This document shows, in pieces, positions 8,107 to 15,787 of a DNA stretch of 64,000 bases (position 1 is its first letter; every line of letters starts with the position of its first letter). This stretch comes from Anaerolinea sp. (lineage in GTDB: Bacteria > Chloroflexota > Anaerolineae > Anaerolineales > Anaerolineaceae). Under the pieces are notes generated by a model. That model saw only the letters and a program-made list of their open reading frames with translations. It was not told the DNA's origin and did no database searches. Both the position numbers and the translations under genes were made by a program. The DNA is taken from NCBI GenBank assembly GCA_029975055.1, contig JARKPU010000008.1, forward strand, positions 90,473 to 154,472. Reading direction: 5' to 3'.

Positions 8107-8140
8107 AGGGAGGGGAGTTACTCTCTCCTTTTTGAGAGAT
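8096..8140 (+). terminator. palindrome/terminator at end of DUF559 gene
   Basis: CCCCTCCCT-AG-AGGGAGGGG (8096-8115) overlaps the stop codon; a second small hairpin CTCTC-CTTTTT-GAGAG follows. May be both a repeat flank and a terminator. Confidence 0.5.
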
Positions 8141-8150
8141 CGATAAGAGG

Positions 8151-9851
8151 ATGCACTCACCTATCCTGCCCATCCTGGATCACCTGGTCTTTCTCTACGG
8201 CGCCGAAGAAGGCCGCAAAGCCGCCGCCGCGCTGGAAGAGAAGCTGGCGCGGTATGCCGCAGCGCACCCGCCCGCCCCGCTGCCGCCCCTGGGCCCCGCC
8301 GATGCGCTGCTGATCACCTACGGCGACCAGTTCCGCCAGCCCGGCCAGGCCCCGCTGCGCAGCCTGCTGGCCTTCTGTGACGAGTTCCTGGCCGGGTGCG
8401 TTTCGGGCGTGCACATTCTGCCGTTCTTCCCCTACTCATCGGATGACGGCTTTTCGGTGATCGATTACACCCAGGTGGACCCGCTGCTGGGCACCTGGGC
8501 CGACGTGGAGGCCATCGCCGCACGCTACCGCCTGATGGTGGACGCGGTGCTCAACCATTGTTCCAGCCGGCATGCCTGGTTCCAGGGCTTCCTCGATGGC
8601 CGCCCGCCCTATACCGGTTACTTCATCACGGTCGATCCTTCCAGCGACCTTTCGAGCGTGGTGCGGCCCAGGGCGCTGCCGCTGCTCACGCCCTATGCCA
8701 CCGCGCAGGGCGCGCGCCACGTCTGGACGACCTTCAGCGCAGACCAGGTGGATTTGAACTACGCCAACCCGGCGGTGATGCTCGAACTGGTCGATATCCT
8801 GCTGGAATATCTCGCGCACGGGGCGCGGGTGATCCGCATGGACGCGATCGCCTACCTGTGGAAGCGGATCGGCACGCCCTGCATTCACCTGCCCCAGACT
8901 CACCGCGCGGTGCAGTTGCTGCGGGCGGTGCTGGAACGCGCCGCGCCGGGCACGGTGCTCATCACCGAGACCAACGTGCCGCACGCAGACAACCTCTCGT
9001 ACTTTGGCGACGGCTCGAACGAGGCCCGGCTGGTGTATAACTTTGCCCTGCCGCCGCTGACGCTGCATGCCTTGCAAACCGGCGACGCGCGCGTGCTCTC
9101 CGAATGGGCCGCGGGCCTGCGCCTGCCCTCGCGCGAGGTGACCTTTTTCAATTTCCTCGCCTCGCACGACGGCATCGGGCTGAACCCGGCTCGCGGGCTG
9201 CTGACGGATGCGCAGATCGAGCAGATGATCGCGCGCGTGCAGCGCGCGGGCGGGCTGGTCTCGCACAAATCCAACCCGGATGGGACACAGTCGGCCTATG
9301 AGTTGAACGTGAATTACTTCGATGCCCTGCTCGAGCCGGAGCATGCGGATTCGCCGGCGCTGGCCGAGGCGCGCTTCCTGGCGGCCCAGGCGGTGATGCT
9401 CGCCCTGCAGGGCGTGCCGGGCATTTATGTTCACAGCCTGATTGGCTCGCGCGGCTGGCCCGAGGGCGCCGCCGCCAGCAGGCAAAAGCGTACGATCAAC
9501 CGGCAGAAGTTCGCGCTCGATGCAATCCGCGCGGAGCTGCGCAGCCCCAACACCCGGCGCGGACGCATTTACCGGCGCATGACGGCCTGGCTGAAGGCCC
9601 GCGCCGCCTGCCCGGCCTTCGACCCGTTCGGGAGTCAACGCGTGCTGAACGCTCACCCGGGGGCGCTGGTGCTGCTGCGCGAGGGCAACGGGGCGCAGGC
9701 GCTGTGCTGCTTCAACCTGCAGGCCGGGCCTGCCGTCCTCCGGCTGGAAGGGGTGCAGGGCCGCTGGCGCAGCCTGGAAGACGGCCGCCCGGTGGAGCTC
9801 GGCAGCCGGCTGGAACTCGGCGCTTACGAGGTGCTGTGGCTGGAGAGATAG
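8151..9851 (+). CDS. GH13_18 sugar phosphorylase, likely glucosylglycerate phosphorylase
   Basis: 566-aa alpha-amylase-superfamily protein of the sucrose-phosphorylase-like group (GH13_18). Barrel motifs: HILPFFPYSSDDGFSVIDY, VDAVLNHCSS, catalytic nucleophile Asp231 in VIRMDAIAYLW, acid/base Glu273 in LITETNVPH and stabilising Asp340 in ASHDGIGL. GH13_18 includes sucrose, sucrose-6-phosphate and glucosylglycerate phosphorylases, which reversibly release glucose-1-phosphate. Position in a gpgS/gpgP island points to glucosylglycerate as substrate, so the enzyme would recycle the solute to glucose-1-phosphate and glycerate. Sucrose phosphorylase is the main alternative. No signal peptide; cytoplasmic. 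Confidence 0.82.
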   Translation: MHSPILPILDHLVFLYGAEEGRKAAAALEEKLARYAAAHPPAPLPPLGPADALLITYGDQFRQPGQAPLRSLLAFCDEFLAGCVSGVHILPFFPYSSDDGFSVIDYTQVDPLLGTWADVEAIAARYRLMVDAVLNHCSSRHAWFQGFLDGRPPYTGYFITVDPSSDLSSVVRPRALPLLTPYATAQGARHVWTTFSADQVDLNYANPAVMLELVDILLEYLAHGARVIRMDAIAYLWKRIGTPCIHLPQTHRAVQLLRAVLERAAPGTVLITETNVPHADNLSYFGDGSNEARLVYNFALPPLTLHALQTGDARVLSEWAAGLRLPSREVTFFNFLASHDGIGLNPARGLLTDAQIEQMIARVQRAGGLVSHKSNPDGTQSAYELNVNYFDALLEPEHADSPALAEARFLAAQAVMLALQGVPGIYVHSLIGSRGWPEGAAASRQKRTINRQKFALDAIRAELRSPNTRRGRIYRRMTAWLKARAACPAFDPFGSQRVLNAHPGALVLLREGNGAQALCCFNLQAGPAVLRLEGVQGRWRSLEDGRPVELGSRLELGAYEVLWLER

Positions 9852-9894
9852 ACGGCCCCTGAGCAGCTCTGGGATGGGCCGGGGCGAAGACCTT

Positions 9895-9903
9895 AAAGGA
9901 GGT
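9895..9903 (+). promoter_or_regulatory. strong ribosome binding site
   Basis: AAAGGAGGT just before ATG 9906; an almost perfect anti-16S match, stronger than at most genes here. Confidence 0.7.
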
Positions 9904-9905
9904 AT

Positions 9906-11180
9906 ATGCAGCGAAAACCGGATATCAACCGCCTGCGCATCGGGTTCATCTCGACGCGCTTCGCCGGAACGGATGGAGTCTCGCTGGAGACGGCAAAATG
10001 GGCCGGCGTGCTCGAAGCGATGGGCCACACGTGTTTCTACTTCGCCGGGAGGTGCGACCGACCGCCCGCCTCGAGCTACGTGGTGCCGGAGGCGTTTTTC
10101 CACGAGCCGGAGATGGACGAACTGCACGACATCCTCTTCACCCGCACCACCCGCCCGCCCGAGGTCACCCGGCGCATCCAGCGCCTGAAGGATCACTTCA
10201 AAGAGCACCTCTACCGCTTCGTCGAGCAGTTCGATGTGGATCTGTTGATCGTCGAGAACGCGCTTTCCATCCCGGTCAACGTGCCGTTCGGCATGGCCAT
10301 CGCCGAGTTGATCGCCGAGACCGGCTACCCCACCATCGGGCATCATCACGATATGGCCTGGGAACGCCAGCGCTTCCAGGTGAACTGCGTGGGCGATTAC
10401 CTGGCCATGGCCTTCCCGCCCAATCTGCCAACCATCCGCCATGTGGTGATCAACTCGGTGGCGGGCAGCCAGTTAGCCTTCCGCACCGGCATCAGCAGCC
10501 GGGTGATCCCCAATGTGATGGATTTCGACCACCCGCCCGCGCCGCCGGATGACTATACCCGCTCGGTGCGCGCCGACCTGGGCCTGCTGCCGGGCGAGAA
10601 GTTCATTCTCCAGCCCACGCGCGTGGTGCAGCGCAAGGGCATCGAACACGCCATTGAGCTGGTCAGCCGCCTGGGGGAGCCCGCCCGGCTGGTCATCTCG
10701 CACGCGGCGGGGGACGAAGGCCGCGCCTATGAGAAGCGCGTGCGCTCGTATGCCGCGCGCATGGGGGTGCCGGCGCTCTTCGTGGCCGATCTCATCCAGC
10801 AGGAGCGCGGAACCCTGCCCGATGGGCGCAAGGTGTACACCCTGAGCGATATTTACCCGTATGCCGACCTGGTGACCTACCCTTCCGAGATCGAAGGCTT
10901 CGGCAACGCCTTTCTGGAGGCGGTGTATTACCGCCGGCCGATTGTCGTCAACCGCTACTCGATCTACGAGGTGGATATCAAGCCCAAGGGGTTCGATGTG
11001 ATTGAATTCGACGGGTTCATCACCGATGAGAGCGTGGCGCAGGCGCGCGAGGCGCTCGAAGACGGCGAGCGGCTGCGAGAGATCGTCGAACGCAATTACC
11101 AGATCGCCCGCCGGCACTACTCCTATTCGATCCTGCAATACCACTTCAGGGCGCTGCTGACGGAACTATTCGGGATCTGA
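9906..11180 (+). CDS. glycosyltransferase family 4, candidate mannosylglucosylglycerate-type transferase
   Basis: 424-aa GT-B enzyme. N-terminal half: LRIGFISTRFAGTDGVSLETAKW; an HHHDMAWERQR segment around residue 142 is unusual and may help acceptor binding. C-terminal half: LQPTRVVQRKGIEHAIELV and the donor-site E-x7-E region PSEIEGFGNAFLEAVYY. Last gene of the glucosylglycerate island, before a strong terminator. GT4 enzymes of this shape occur beside GH13_18 phosphorylases and are candidates for adding mannose to glucosylglycerate; this assignment is inference from context. Confidence 0.82.
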   Translation: MQRKPDINRLRIGFISTRFAGTDGVSLETAKWAGVLEAMGHTCFYFAGRCDRPPASSYVVPEAFFHEPEMDELHDILFTRTTRPPEVTRRIQRLKDHFKEHLYRFVEQFDVDLLIVENALSIPVNVPFGMAIAELIAETGYPTIGHHHDMAWERQRFQVNCVGDYLAMAFPPNLPTIRHVVINSVAGSQLAFRTGISSRVIPNVMDFDHPPAPPDDYTRSVRADLGLLPGEKFILQPTRVVQRKGIEHAIELVSRLGEPARLVISHAAGDEGRAYEKRVRSYAARMGVPALFVADLIQQERGTLPDGRKVYTLSDIYPYADLVTYPSEIEGFGNAFLEAVYYRRPIVVNRYSIYEVDIKPKGFDVIEFDGFITDESVAQAREALEDGERLREIVERNYQIARRHYSYSILQYHFRALLTELFGI

Positions 11181-11199
11181 CCCCCCCTGCTGCAAATCA

Positions 11200-11241
11200 T
11201 TTTCTGTAAATTGCGGGGCTTGCCCTACAATTTACAGAAAA
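11200..11241. repeat. dispersed palindromic repeat, copy 2
   Basis: Inverted repeat with arms TTTTCTGTAAATTG (11200-11213) and CAATTTACAGAAAA (11228-11241) around CGGGGCTTGCCCTA. Sits between convergent genes. Confidence 0.8.
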
Positions 11242-11257
11242 AAAATAAAAACACTAT

Positions 11258-11296
11258 CGAAAAGAGGGCGGACACATCGGGTCCGCCCTCTTTTCG
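11258..11296. terminator. bidirectional terminator between convergent genes
   Basis: Perfect 16-bp stem CGAAAAGAGGGCGGAC / GTCCGCCCTCTTTTCG with a 7-nt loop. The T/A tracts on both sides of the stem let it work for the GT4 gene (plus) and the thioredoxin-CcdA gene (minus). The GGGCGGAC..GTCCGCCC core recurs at 61808. Confidence 0.8.
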
Positions 11297-11312
11297 AGCT
11301 TTGCCTGCGGGC

Positions 11313-12659
11313 TTACCCGCGCGAGCGATGCTTGCGGCGCGGGGCCTTTTCGCTGCCGACCCAGATGCCAAAAGCGGGCAGGATGCGGCGGTGCACCAGC
11401 AGCACCAGCCCTGCCGCGGCGAAGGCGATGCCGAAGATCACCAGCGAGCTGGAGAGGTTGTTCATCAAGGACGGCTTGACCACCATCACGCCCGCCAGGG
11501 TGAGCATCAGCGTCCCGCCGATCAGCTTGAGGATGCGCCCGTGTTTCTCTTCCAGGCGGCTGGCTTTGAGCGTGTACACGGCGGTGAAGAAGATGGCCAG
11601 TTCATCGAGCTGGTAAATGACCAGGTAGAGCAGCAGCAGCAGGACGAACGCCGCCGCCCCCACGTTTTGCGCCGAGAGCAGGTTCGTCCACAGCACCGGG
11701 AACCCCGCCGTGCAGGAGAACTCCACCAGCGAGACCCCGGCGGCCATCACCACCGTGGCGCCCGCCAGCCCCCAGAAGGACTGGCTGGCATCCATCACGC
11801 GGCGGATGCGCTGGTAGATGCCGGGCTTGTTCCTGTCATCAATGGTGAACGAGAGACCCTCTTTGTAGAAGAAGTAATCTTTGATGTTGACCGCGCCGAA
11901 GAACAGCGCGACCAGCGCCACGATCACTTGAATCCACCCGACAAAGCTGACGATGCTCAGCACGGTGAACAGCCCGGCGATGAAGAGGGCATACACCCCG
12001 GCCGTCACGGTGATGAAGATCAACCCGATCACAAAGACCTTTTTCCGCGAGCCGGTGTGCAGGGTGAGGGCCAGCAGCATCGAGAGCACCCACACCGAGC
12101 AGGGGTTGAAGCCGTCCACGAAGGAGATCAGCGCGGTGCTGATCCACAGCGACTGCCCCGCCAGGTTCACCCTGCCGAGGATGGGCACGTCGATCACATC
12201 GGCTTCCGGCCCGGCGGCTTGAACCTCTTTCACCGGTTCGGCGCTCACGCCCGGGATGACCCCCACCCCGGCGTCGGAGCAGGCGTTCTCAAGGCAGCTT
12301 TGCACGGCGGCTTCGACCTGCTCGCTGATCACGTCGTTCCAGCCCTCCCAATGGCGGTCGCCAAGGAAGATGGTGGGCACCGATTTCGCCTCGAAGCCGT
12401 GCGCCTTGGCCATTTGATCGAGCAAGGCCAGGTTTTCTTCGTTGTGCCAGACCTCGTACATGCGCACTTCCAGCTGTGGAATGCGCTTGCCCAGGTCTTC
12501 AAGGTAGGGCTTGGCCTTGGCGCAGTGGGGGCAGCCATCGCCCCAGAAGAAGTAAAGGGCCACTTTGTTCGATCCGGCGGCCTGCGCGGTGGTGAGCGGC
12601 ACGGCGGCCAGGAAGAGAATGGCGGCTAACAGCAAGATTCGTCTGAGGTTGCGTGGCAT
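11313..12659 (-). CDS. thioredoxin-CcdA/DsbD-like membrane thiol-disulfide protein
   Basis: 448 aa. Residues 1-28 form a signal peptide; residues ~31-140 are a thioredoxin domain with active site C43-P-H-C46 facing the outside; residues ~165-440 hold about seven membrane segments with the paired cysteines of the CcdA/DsbD core (FNPCSVW and EFSCTAGFP). Such proteins carry reducing equivalents across the membrane to extracytoplasmic thioredoxins or cytochrome c maturation. Here the output thioredoxin and the transporter are fused, in an order (Trx first) opposite to the C-terminal Trx of DsbD. A cis-Pro (KSVPTIFLG) is present. Probably leaderless: TAGACT lies 6 nt before the ATG. Confidence 0.85.
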   Translation of the reverse strand: MPRNLRRILLLAAILFLAAVPLTTAQAAGSNKVALYFFWGDGCPHCAKAKPYLEDLGKRIPQLEVRMYEVWHNEENLALLDQMAKAHGFEAKSVPTIFLGDRHWEGWNDVISEQVEAAVQSCLENACSDAGVGVIPGVSAEPVKEVQAAGPEADVIDVPILGRVNLAGQSLWISTALISFVDGFNPCSVWVLSMLLALTLHTGSRKKVFVIGLIFITVTAGVYALFIAGLFTVLSIVSFVGWIQVIVALVALFFGAVNIKDYFFYKEGLSFTIDDRNKPGIYQRIRRVMDASQSFWGLAGATVVMAAGVSLVEFSCTAGFPVLWTNLLSAQNVGAAAFVLLLLLYLVIYQLDELAIFFTAVYTLKASRLEEKHGRILKLIGGTLMLTLAGVMVVKPSLMNNLSSSLVIFGIAFAAAGLVLLVHRRILPAFGIWVGSEKAPRRKHRSRG

Positions 12660-12665
12660 AGGTTC

Positions 12666-12671
12666 AGTCTA
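12666..12671 (-). promoter_or_regulatory. -10 box, probable leaderless start
   Basis: TAGACT on the minus strand, 6 nt before ATG 12659, with no Shine-Dalgarno. The 217-nt divergent spacer 12660-12876 is AT-rich and otherwise holds no gene. Confidence 0.5.
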
Positions 12672-12876
12672 TGATTGTGAAATAGAGAGCAATCTGGATT
12701 GGTGATAGTTTACACGACCTAAATTAAATCTGGCTTAGTTTACTCTGAATCGGCAAAGCGCGCGCGAAGAAAACCCGCCTTGCCATTCAGGCTGCCCGAT
12801 TCCGATCCCGGTGTATCATGGTTGAATCAGCGCGCAATTCAAATCAACGTTAGATGACGACTTTCCTGGAGTGGAA

Positions 12877-13725
12877 ATGAATCCCGAATTGGTTCGTTTT
12901 TTGATCGGTTTTGGGGCGGTGCTGGCGGTGCTGGTGGTGTGCTTCGCCATCTTTATCCCGGCGGCGCGCCGTTGGGGGGCGACGGATGCCGAGGTGGCCC
13001 GCCCCATGCTCGGCGATGACCGGCAAACCGGCCCCCTGGTGAACTGGACCAACGCCACGACCATCCGCGCGCCCATCGAACAGGTCTGGCCGTGGATTGC
13101 GCAGATGGGCGAAGGCCGCGGCGGGTTTTATAGCTACACTTTCATCGAAAACCTGGTTTCGGGCGGGCGCACCTACGTCAACGCCGAGCGAATCATCCCC
13201 GAACTGCAGAACCCGCAGCCGGGAGAGGTGATCATCGCCAAACAACTGGCGGTCAAAGAGGTGAAACCCGGCGAATATCTCTTCGCCGAGAACTTCACCG
13301 AAGGGATGAGCTGGACCTGGCTCTGGCAGCTCGAGCCGATGGAGGGCGGCAAGACTCGCCTGGTGAACCGCATCCGCATCAGCGTTCCGCCCGAGGTGAA
13401 CAACCCCGTGTTGAAGCTCGTCCTGGAAGTGGGCGCTTTTGTGATGGAGCAGAACATGATGCAAGGCACCAAACTGCGCGCCGAGGGCAAGAAAGAACCG
13501 AGCTTCACCGAGCCGCTCGAAATTGGCCTGTGGCTGGCGGCGCTCGCGGCCGGGCTGGCGGCGGCCTGGGTATTTGTGCGCGCCGGTTCCCCCGCGGCGC
13601 TGGGGGTGGGGCTGGCGGCGGTCGCCTGGCTGGTGGTGCTCACCTTCGTGCAGCCGGCGCTTGGCCTGCGCGCCCTGGGCGACCTGCTGTTGATCCTGGG
13701 GGTGTACTTCACCGCCAGGGGCTGA
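12877..13725 (+). CDS. SRPBCC (START/Bet v1-like) domain membrane protein
   Basis: 282 aa. One N-terminal membrane helix (residues ~5-27), then an SRPBCC-like cavity domain: NATTIRAPIEQVWPWIAQMG, GGFYSYTFIENL, WTWLWQLEPMEGGKTRLVNRI, followed by two to three C-terminal hydrophobic helices (~218-282). The family binds lipids or hydrophobic ligands; the actual ligand is unknown. ATG 12877 is preceded by GGAG; GTG 12871 is an alternative. It faces the thioredoxin-CcdA gene divergently and converges on the DHFR-fold gene. Confidence 0.7.
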   Translation: MNPELVRFLIGFGAVLAVLVVCFAIFIPAARRWGATDAEVARPMLGDDRQTGPLVNWTNATTIRAPIEQVWPWIAQMGEGRGGFYSYTFIENLVSGGRTYVNAERIIPELQNPQPGEVIIAKQLAVKEVKPGEYLFAENFTEGMSWTWLWQLEPMEGGKTRLVNRIRISVPPEVNNPVLKLVLEVGAFVMEQNMMQGTKLRAEGKKEPSFTEPLEIGLWLAALAAGLAAAWVFVRAGSPAALGVGLAAVAWLVVLTFVQPALGLRALGDLLLILGVYFTARG

Positions 13726-13784
13726 AAGATCCTCCCCGCGCAGGCCCTGCTTGAGTTGACCGGGGCGGCTGCAGGCATAGAAAA

Positions 13785-13805
13785 GGGCGGCGGCGTGCGC
13801 CGCCC
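13785..13805 (+). terminator. GC hairpin after SRPBCC gene
   Basis: GGGCGGC (13785-13791) pairs with GCCGCCC (13799-13805). No T tract follows, so termination is only likely. Confidence 0.4.
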
Positions 13806-13834
13806 CCTGGCCGGTGTTGCTGCGGGCGGCGCAC

Positions 13835-13864
13835 AAAAAAGATGCCCGCAGTCTTGCTGCGGGC
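13835..13864 (-). terminator. intrinsic terminator of DHFR-fold gene
   Basis: On the minus strand the stem GCCCGCAG / CTGCGGGC (13844-13864) is followed by a six-T tract, just after the stop at 13871. Confidence 0.7.
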
Positions 13865-13870
13865 CACGGG

Positions 13871-14464
13871 CTAGAACGAGCCGAGCCTCACCTCGCCATC
13901 GCGCCGGTAAGAGGCGACGATCACCCCGCCCGGCGTGACCGACGAACCCGTCAATGTGTAGGCCGCCGGTGCCGCGCCCGCGCCAAACAGGCGCTTGCCC
14001 CTGGAAAGCGTCACCGGGAAGATCTTCAACCACAGCTCATCAGCCAGGTCATTGGCCAGCAGCGTTTGGATCAACCGGCTGCTGCCGTGAACCTGCAGCA
14101 TCGGACCCTCTTGCTGTTTTAATCGGCGGATCTCAGCAGCCGCGTCGCCGCCGATGCGCACCGTCTCCTTCCAGTCGGTGTGGACGGGGTGGTTGGTGAC
14201 GACGTATTTCGTGGCTTTGTTGATCGGGTTCTCGCTGCCCTGGCCGGGCCAGTAAGAGGCGAAAATCTCGTAGGTCTTTCTGCCCAGCAGCAGGTCGAAC
14301 GGGCGCTCCATCTGCCTGCCCATCTCGCTGCCGAGCGCTTCATCGAAGTAAGGCACCGTCCAGCCTTCCAGGTCGAAGCCGCCGGAAGGATCCTCGCCTT
14401 TCCCCCCGGGGGCCTGCATCACGCCGTCCAGGGAGACGAATGTTAACACCACAAGTTTTCTCAT
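13871..14464 (-). CDS. dihydrofolate reductase-fold (RibD C-terminal-like) protein
   Basis: 197-aa single-domain protein of the DHFR/RibD-C superfamily. It begins MRKLVVLTFVSLDGVMQAPGG and has FDLLLGRKTYEIF, ATKYVVTN, an HGSSRLIQTLL cofactor loop and ELWLKIFPVTLSRGKRLF, the common pattern of the YwjB/YyaP type. These are NADPH-dependent reductases of unknown substrate; it is not a classical FolA. TATAAT ends 6 nt before this ATG, with no Shine-Dalgarno, so the mRNA may be leaderless. It is not linked to the fol operon. Confidence 0.85.
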   Translation of the reverse strand: MRKLVVLTFVSLDGVMQAPGGKGEDPSGGFDLEGWTVPYFDEALGSEMGRQMERPFDLLLGRKTYEIFASYWPGQGSENPINKATKYVVTNHPVHTDWKETVRIGGDAAAEIRRLKQQEGPMLQVHGSSRLIQTLLANDLADELWLKIFPVTLSRGKRLFGAGAAPAAYTLTGSSVTPGGVIVASYRRDGEVRLGSF

Positions 14465-14470
14465 GGGGGC

Positions 14471-14476
14471 ATTATA
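14471..14476 (-). promoter_or_regulatory. -10 box, probable leaderless start
   Basis: Minus-strand TATAAT, six nucleotides before the ATG at 14464. Confidence 0.55.
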
Positions 14477-14539
14477 AGCTATTTTTGATAGCAAAAATAC
14501 ACAATTGGCAGGCCGGGGGAAACACAGCCAGAGGCGGGT

Positions 14540-15385
14540 TTATTTCAGCGTGATTCCCTGGGTGATGGCCTTGACCTCCGCCAGGACGTTCTCCGGCTCG
14601 AAGACGGCCTTCCAATCGGGCTGGAAGATGCGCTCGCGCGCCCTGGCGACGGCCAGTTTGGCCCCGTCGGAGAGCTGGGCGTCGATGAAGTTGAACAGGA
14701 TGCCGATGTTGACGTTCATGTGGCCGAGGACGAAATCGCGGGCAGCCTGGGCGGGCACGCCGCGCCGGACGGCCTCGTCAATGGCTTCGCGCATGATCAC
14801 CATGCAGGTGAGCACCACCGTCTCGGAGAGCGCCGGTTCGAGGATGGCCATTTGCTCGACGGTGACACGGTAAACGTTCATCACCGGGGCAAACATGGCG
14901 CGCACCACCTCCTCGCCCAGGGCGTAAGCATGCTCGGGGCCTTGCATCAGCGCGGCGACGACGTGCTGTTTGGCTTTGATCGCGCCGAAGAAATCCATGC
15001 GCGCCTCGGGGTCGGTTTCATCGTTGACCACGGGCGGGTGGCACGGGTGGCAGACGAAGATGCTGATATCCTCGCGCGCGGGCAGCTCGCCGCCGTGCGG
15101 GGCGGCGGGGTCTAACAGCACGAGCATGGCGCCGGGCTTCATCAGCGGGACGATTGCCTGCGAAACCTTGCCGATGAGCTTATCGGGGATGGCCAGGACG
15201 AGCACATCGGCGGCGCGAGCGGCGGTCTGCGGGTCGGCGGGCGTGTCGCCGCGCTCGATCAGGCGGCTCCGGCCGGACTCGCCTTCTTCCACGTAGAGGG
15301 TCTGGTAAGCATCTGCGCCTTTGAGTCGCCTTGAAATGCGCGAGCCCATTTTACCGGCTGCGCCAAAGAGAGCCAGGGTGGTCAT
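14540..15385 (-). CDS. NAD(P)-binding oxidoreductase with phosphogluconate-dehydrogenase-like C-terminal domain
   Basis: 281 aa. The Rossmann fold starts LALFGAAGKMGSRI; AARAADVLVLAIPDKLIG closes the nucleotide domain. The rest is helical, with ETVVLTCMVIMREAIDEAV and FVLGHMNVNIGILFNF, matching the putative phosphogluconate dehydrogenase C-terminal family that includes D-apionate oxidoisomerase (ApnO). It probably oxidises a sugar-acid-like substrate. The longer upstream reading frame is not needed: ATG 15385 has GAAAGGACC upstream and TATAAT (15418-15423) before that. Substrate unproven. Confidence 0.7.
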   Translation of the reverse strand: MTTLALFGAAGKMGSRISRRLKGADAYQTLYVEEGESGRSRLIERGDTPADPQTAARAADVLVLAIPDKLIGKVSQAIVPLMKPGAMLVLLDPAAPHGGELPAREDISIFVCHPCHPPVVNDETDPEARMDFFGAIKAKQHVVAALMQGPEHAYALGEEVVRAMFAPVMNVYRVTVEQMAILEPALSETVVLTCMVIMREAIDEAVRRGVPAQAARDFVLGHMNVNIGILFNFIDAQLSDGAKLAVARARERIFQPDWKAVFEPENVLAEVKAITQGITLK

Positions 15386-15417
15386 AAGCGGTCCTTTCGC
15401 TGAAATGAACAAAGGTA

Positions 15418-15423
15418 TTATAC
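15418..15423 (-). promoter_or_regulatory. putative -10 box for oxidoreductase gene
   Basis: TATAAT on the minus strand, 32 nt upstream of ATG 15385. Confidence 0.4.
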
Positions 15424-15485
15424 AGAAAAGCCCCCGCCCCAGCGTACCCCAACGCGGTGTAGAAAGGATGCGGTGAGCCGGGCAG

Positions 15486-15730
15486 GGTAAACGCATCAAA
15501 ACTGCCCGATGCGTTTTCAGCCCATACCACTCCCCCCGGCCCCCTCTCCGCGGCAAAAACGCCGCGAAGAGGGGGGAAGATTTCTCTGCGAGAATGCTGC
15601 ATCCGGCGGCACAGTTTGTGCCGCCGGATGCAGCATTCTCGCGTTCATTTCAAAGTCCCCGCCCTCGAGGGCGGGGATTTAGGGGTGGGTGACTTGCCAT
15701 CTCATAGAAAAGCGTTTTGATGCATTTACC
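15486..15730. mobile_element. 245-bp non-coding palindromic element (MITE-like)
   Basis: Terminal inverted repeats GGTAAACGCATCAAAAC (15486-15502) and its near-complement 15714-15730 (16 of 17 match) bound three hairpins: 15541-15574 (CCCCTCT..AGAGGGG, one mismatch), a perfect 26-bp stem with 3-nt loop at 15588-15642, and the perfect 22-bp palindrome 15656-15677. No ORF inside. It fills most of the 402-nt gap between divergent genes 15385 and 15788. Confidence 0.6.
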
Positions 15731-15775
15731 TTGGTGAGCCGGGGCGAGGGCAGGCAGGCGCCCGGCTTTCTACAG

Positions 15776-15781
15776 TATACT
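15776..15781 (+). promoter_or_regulatory. -10 box, probable leaderless start
   Basis: TATACT, 6 nt before ATG 15788; no Shine-Dalgarno. Confidence 0.5.
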
Positions 15782-15787
15782 CACAGC

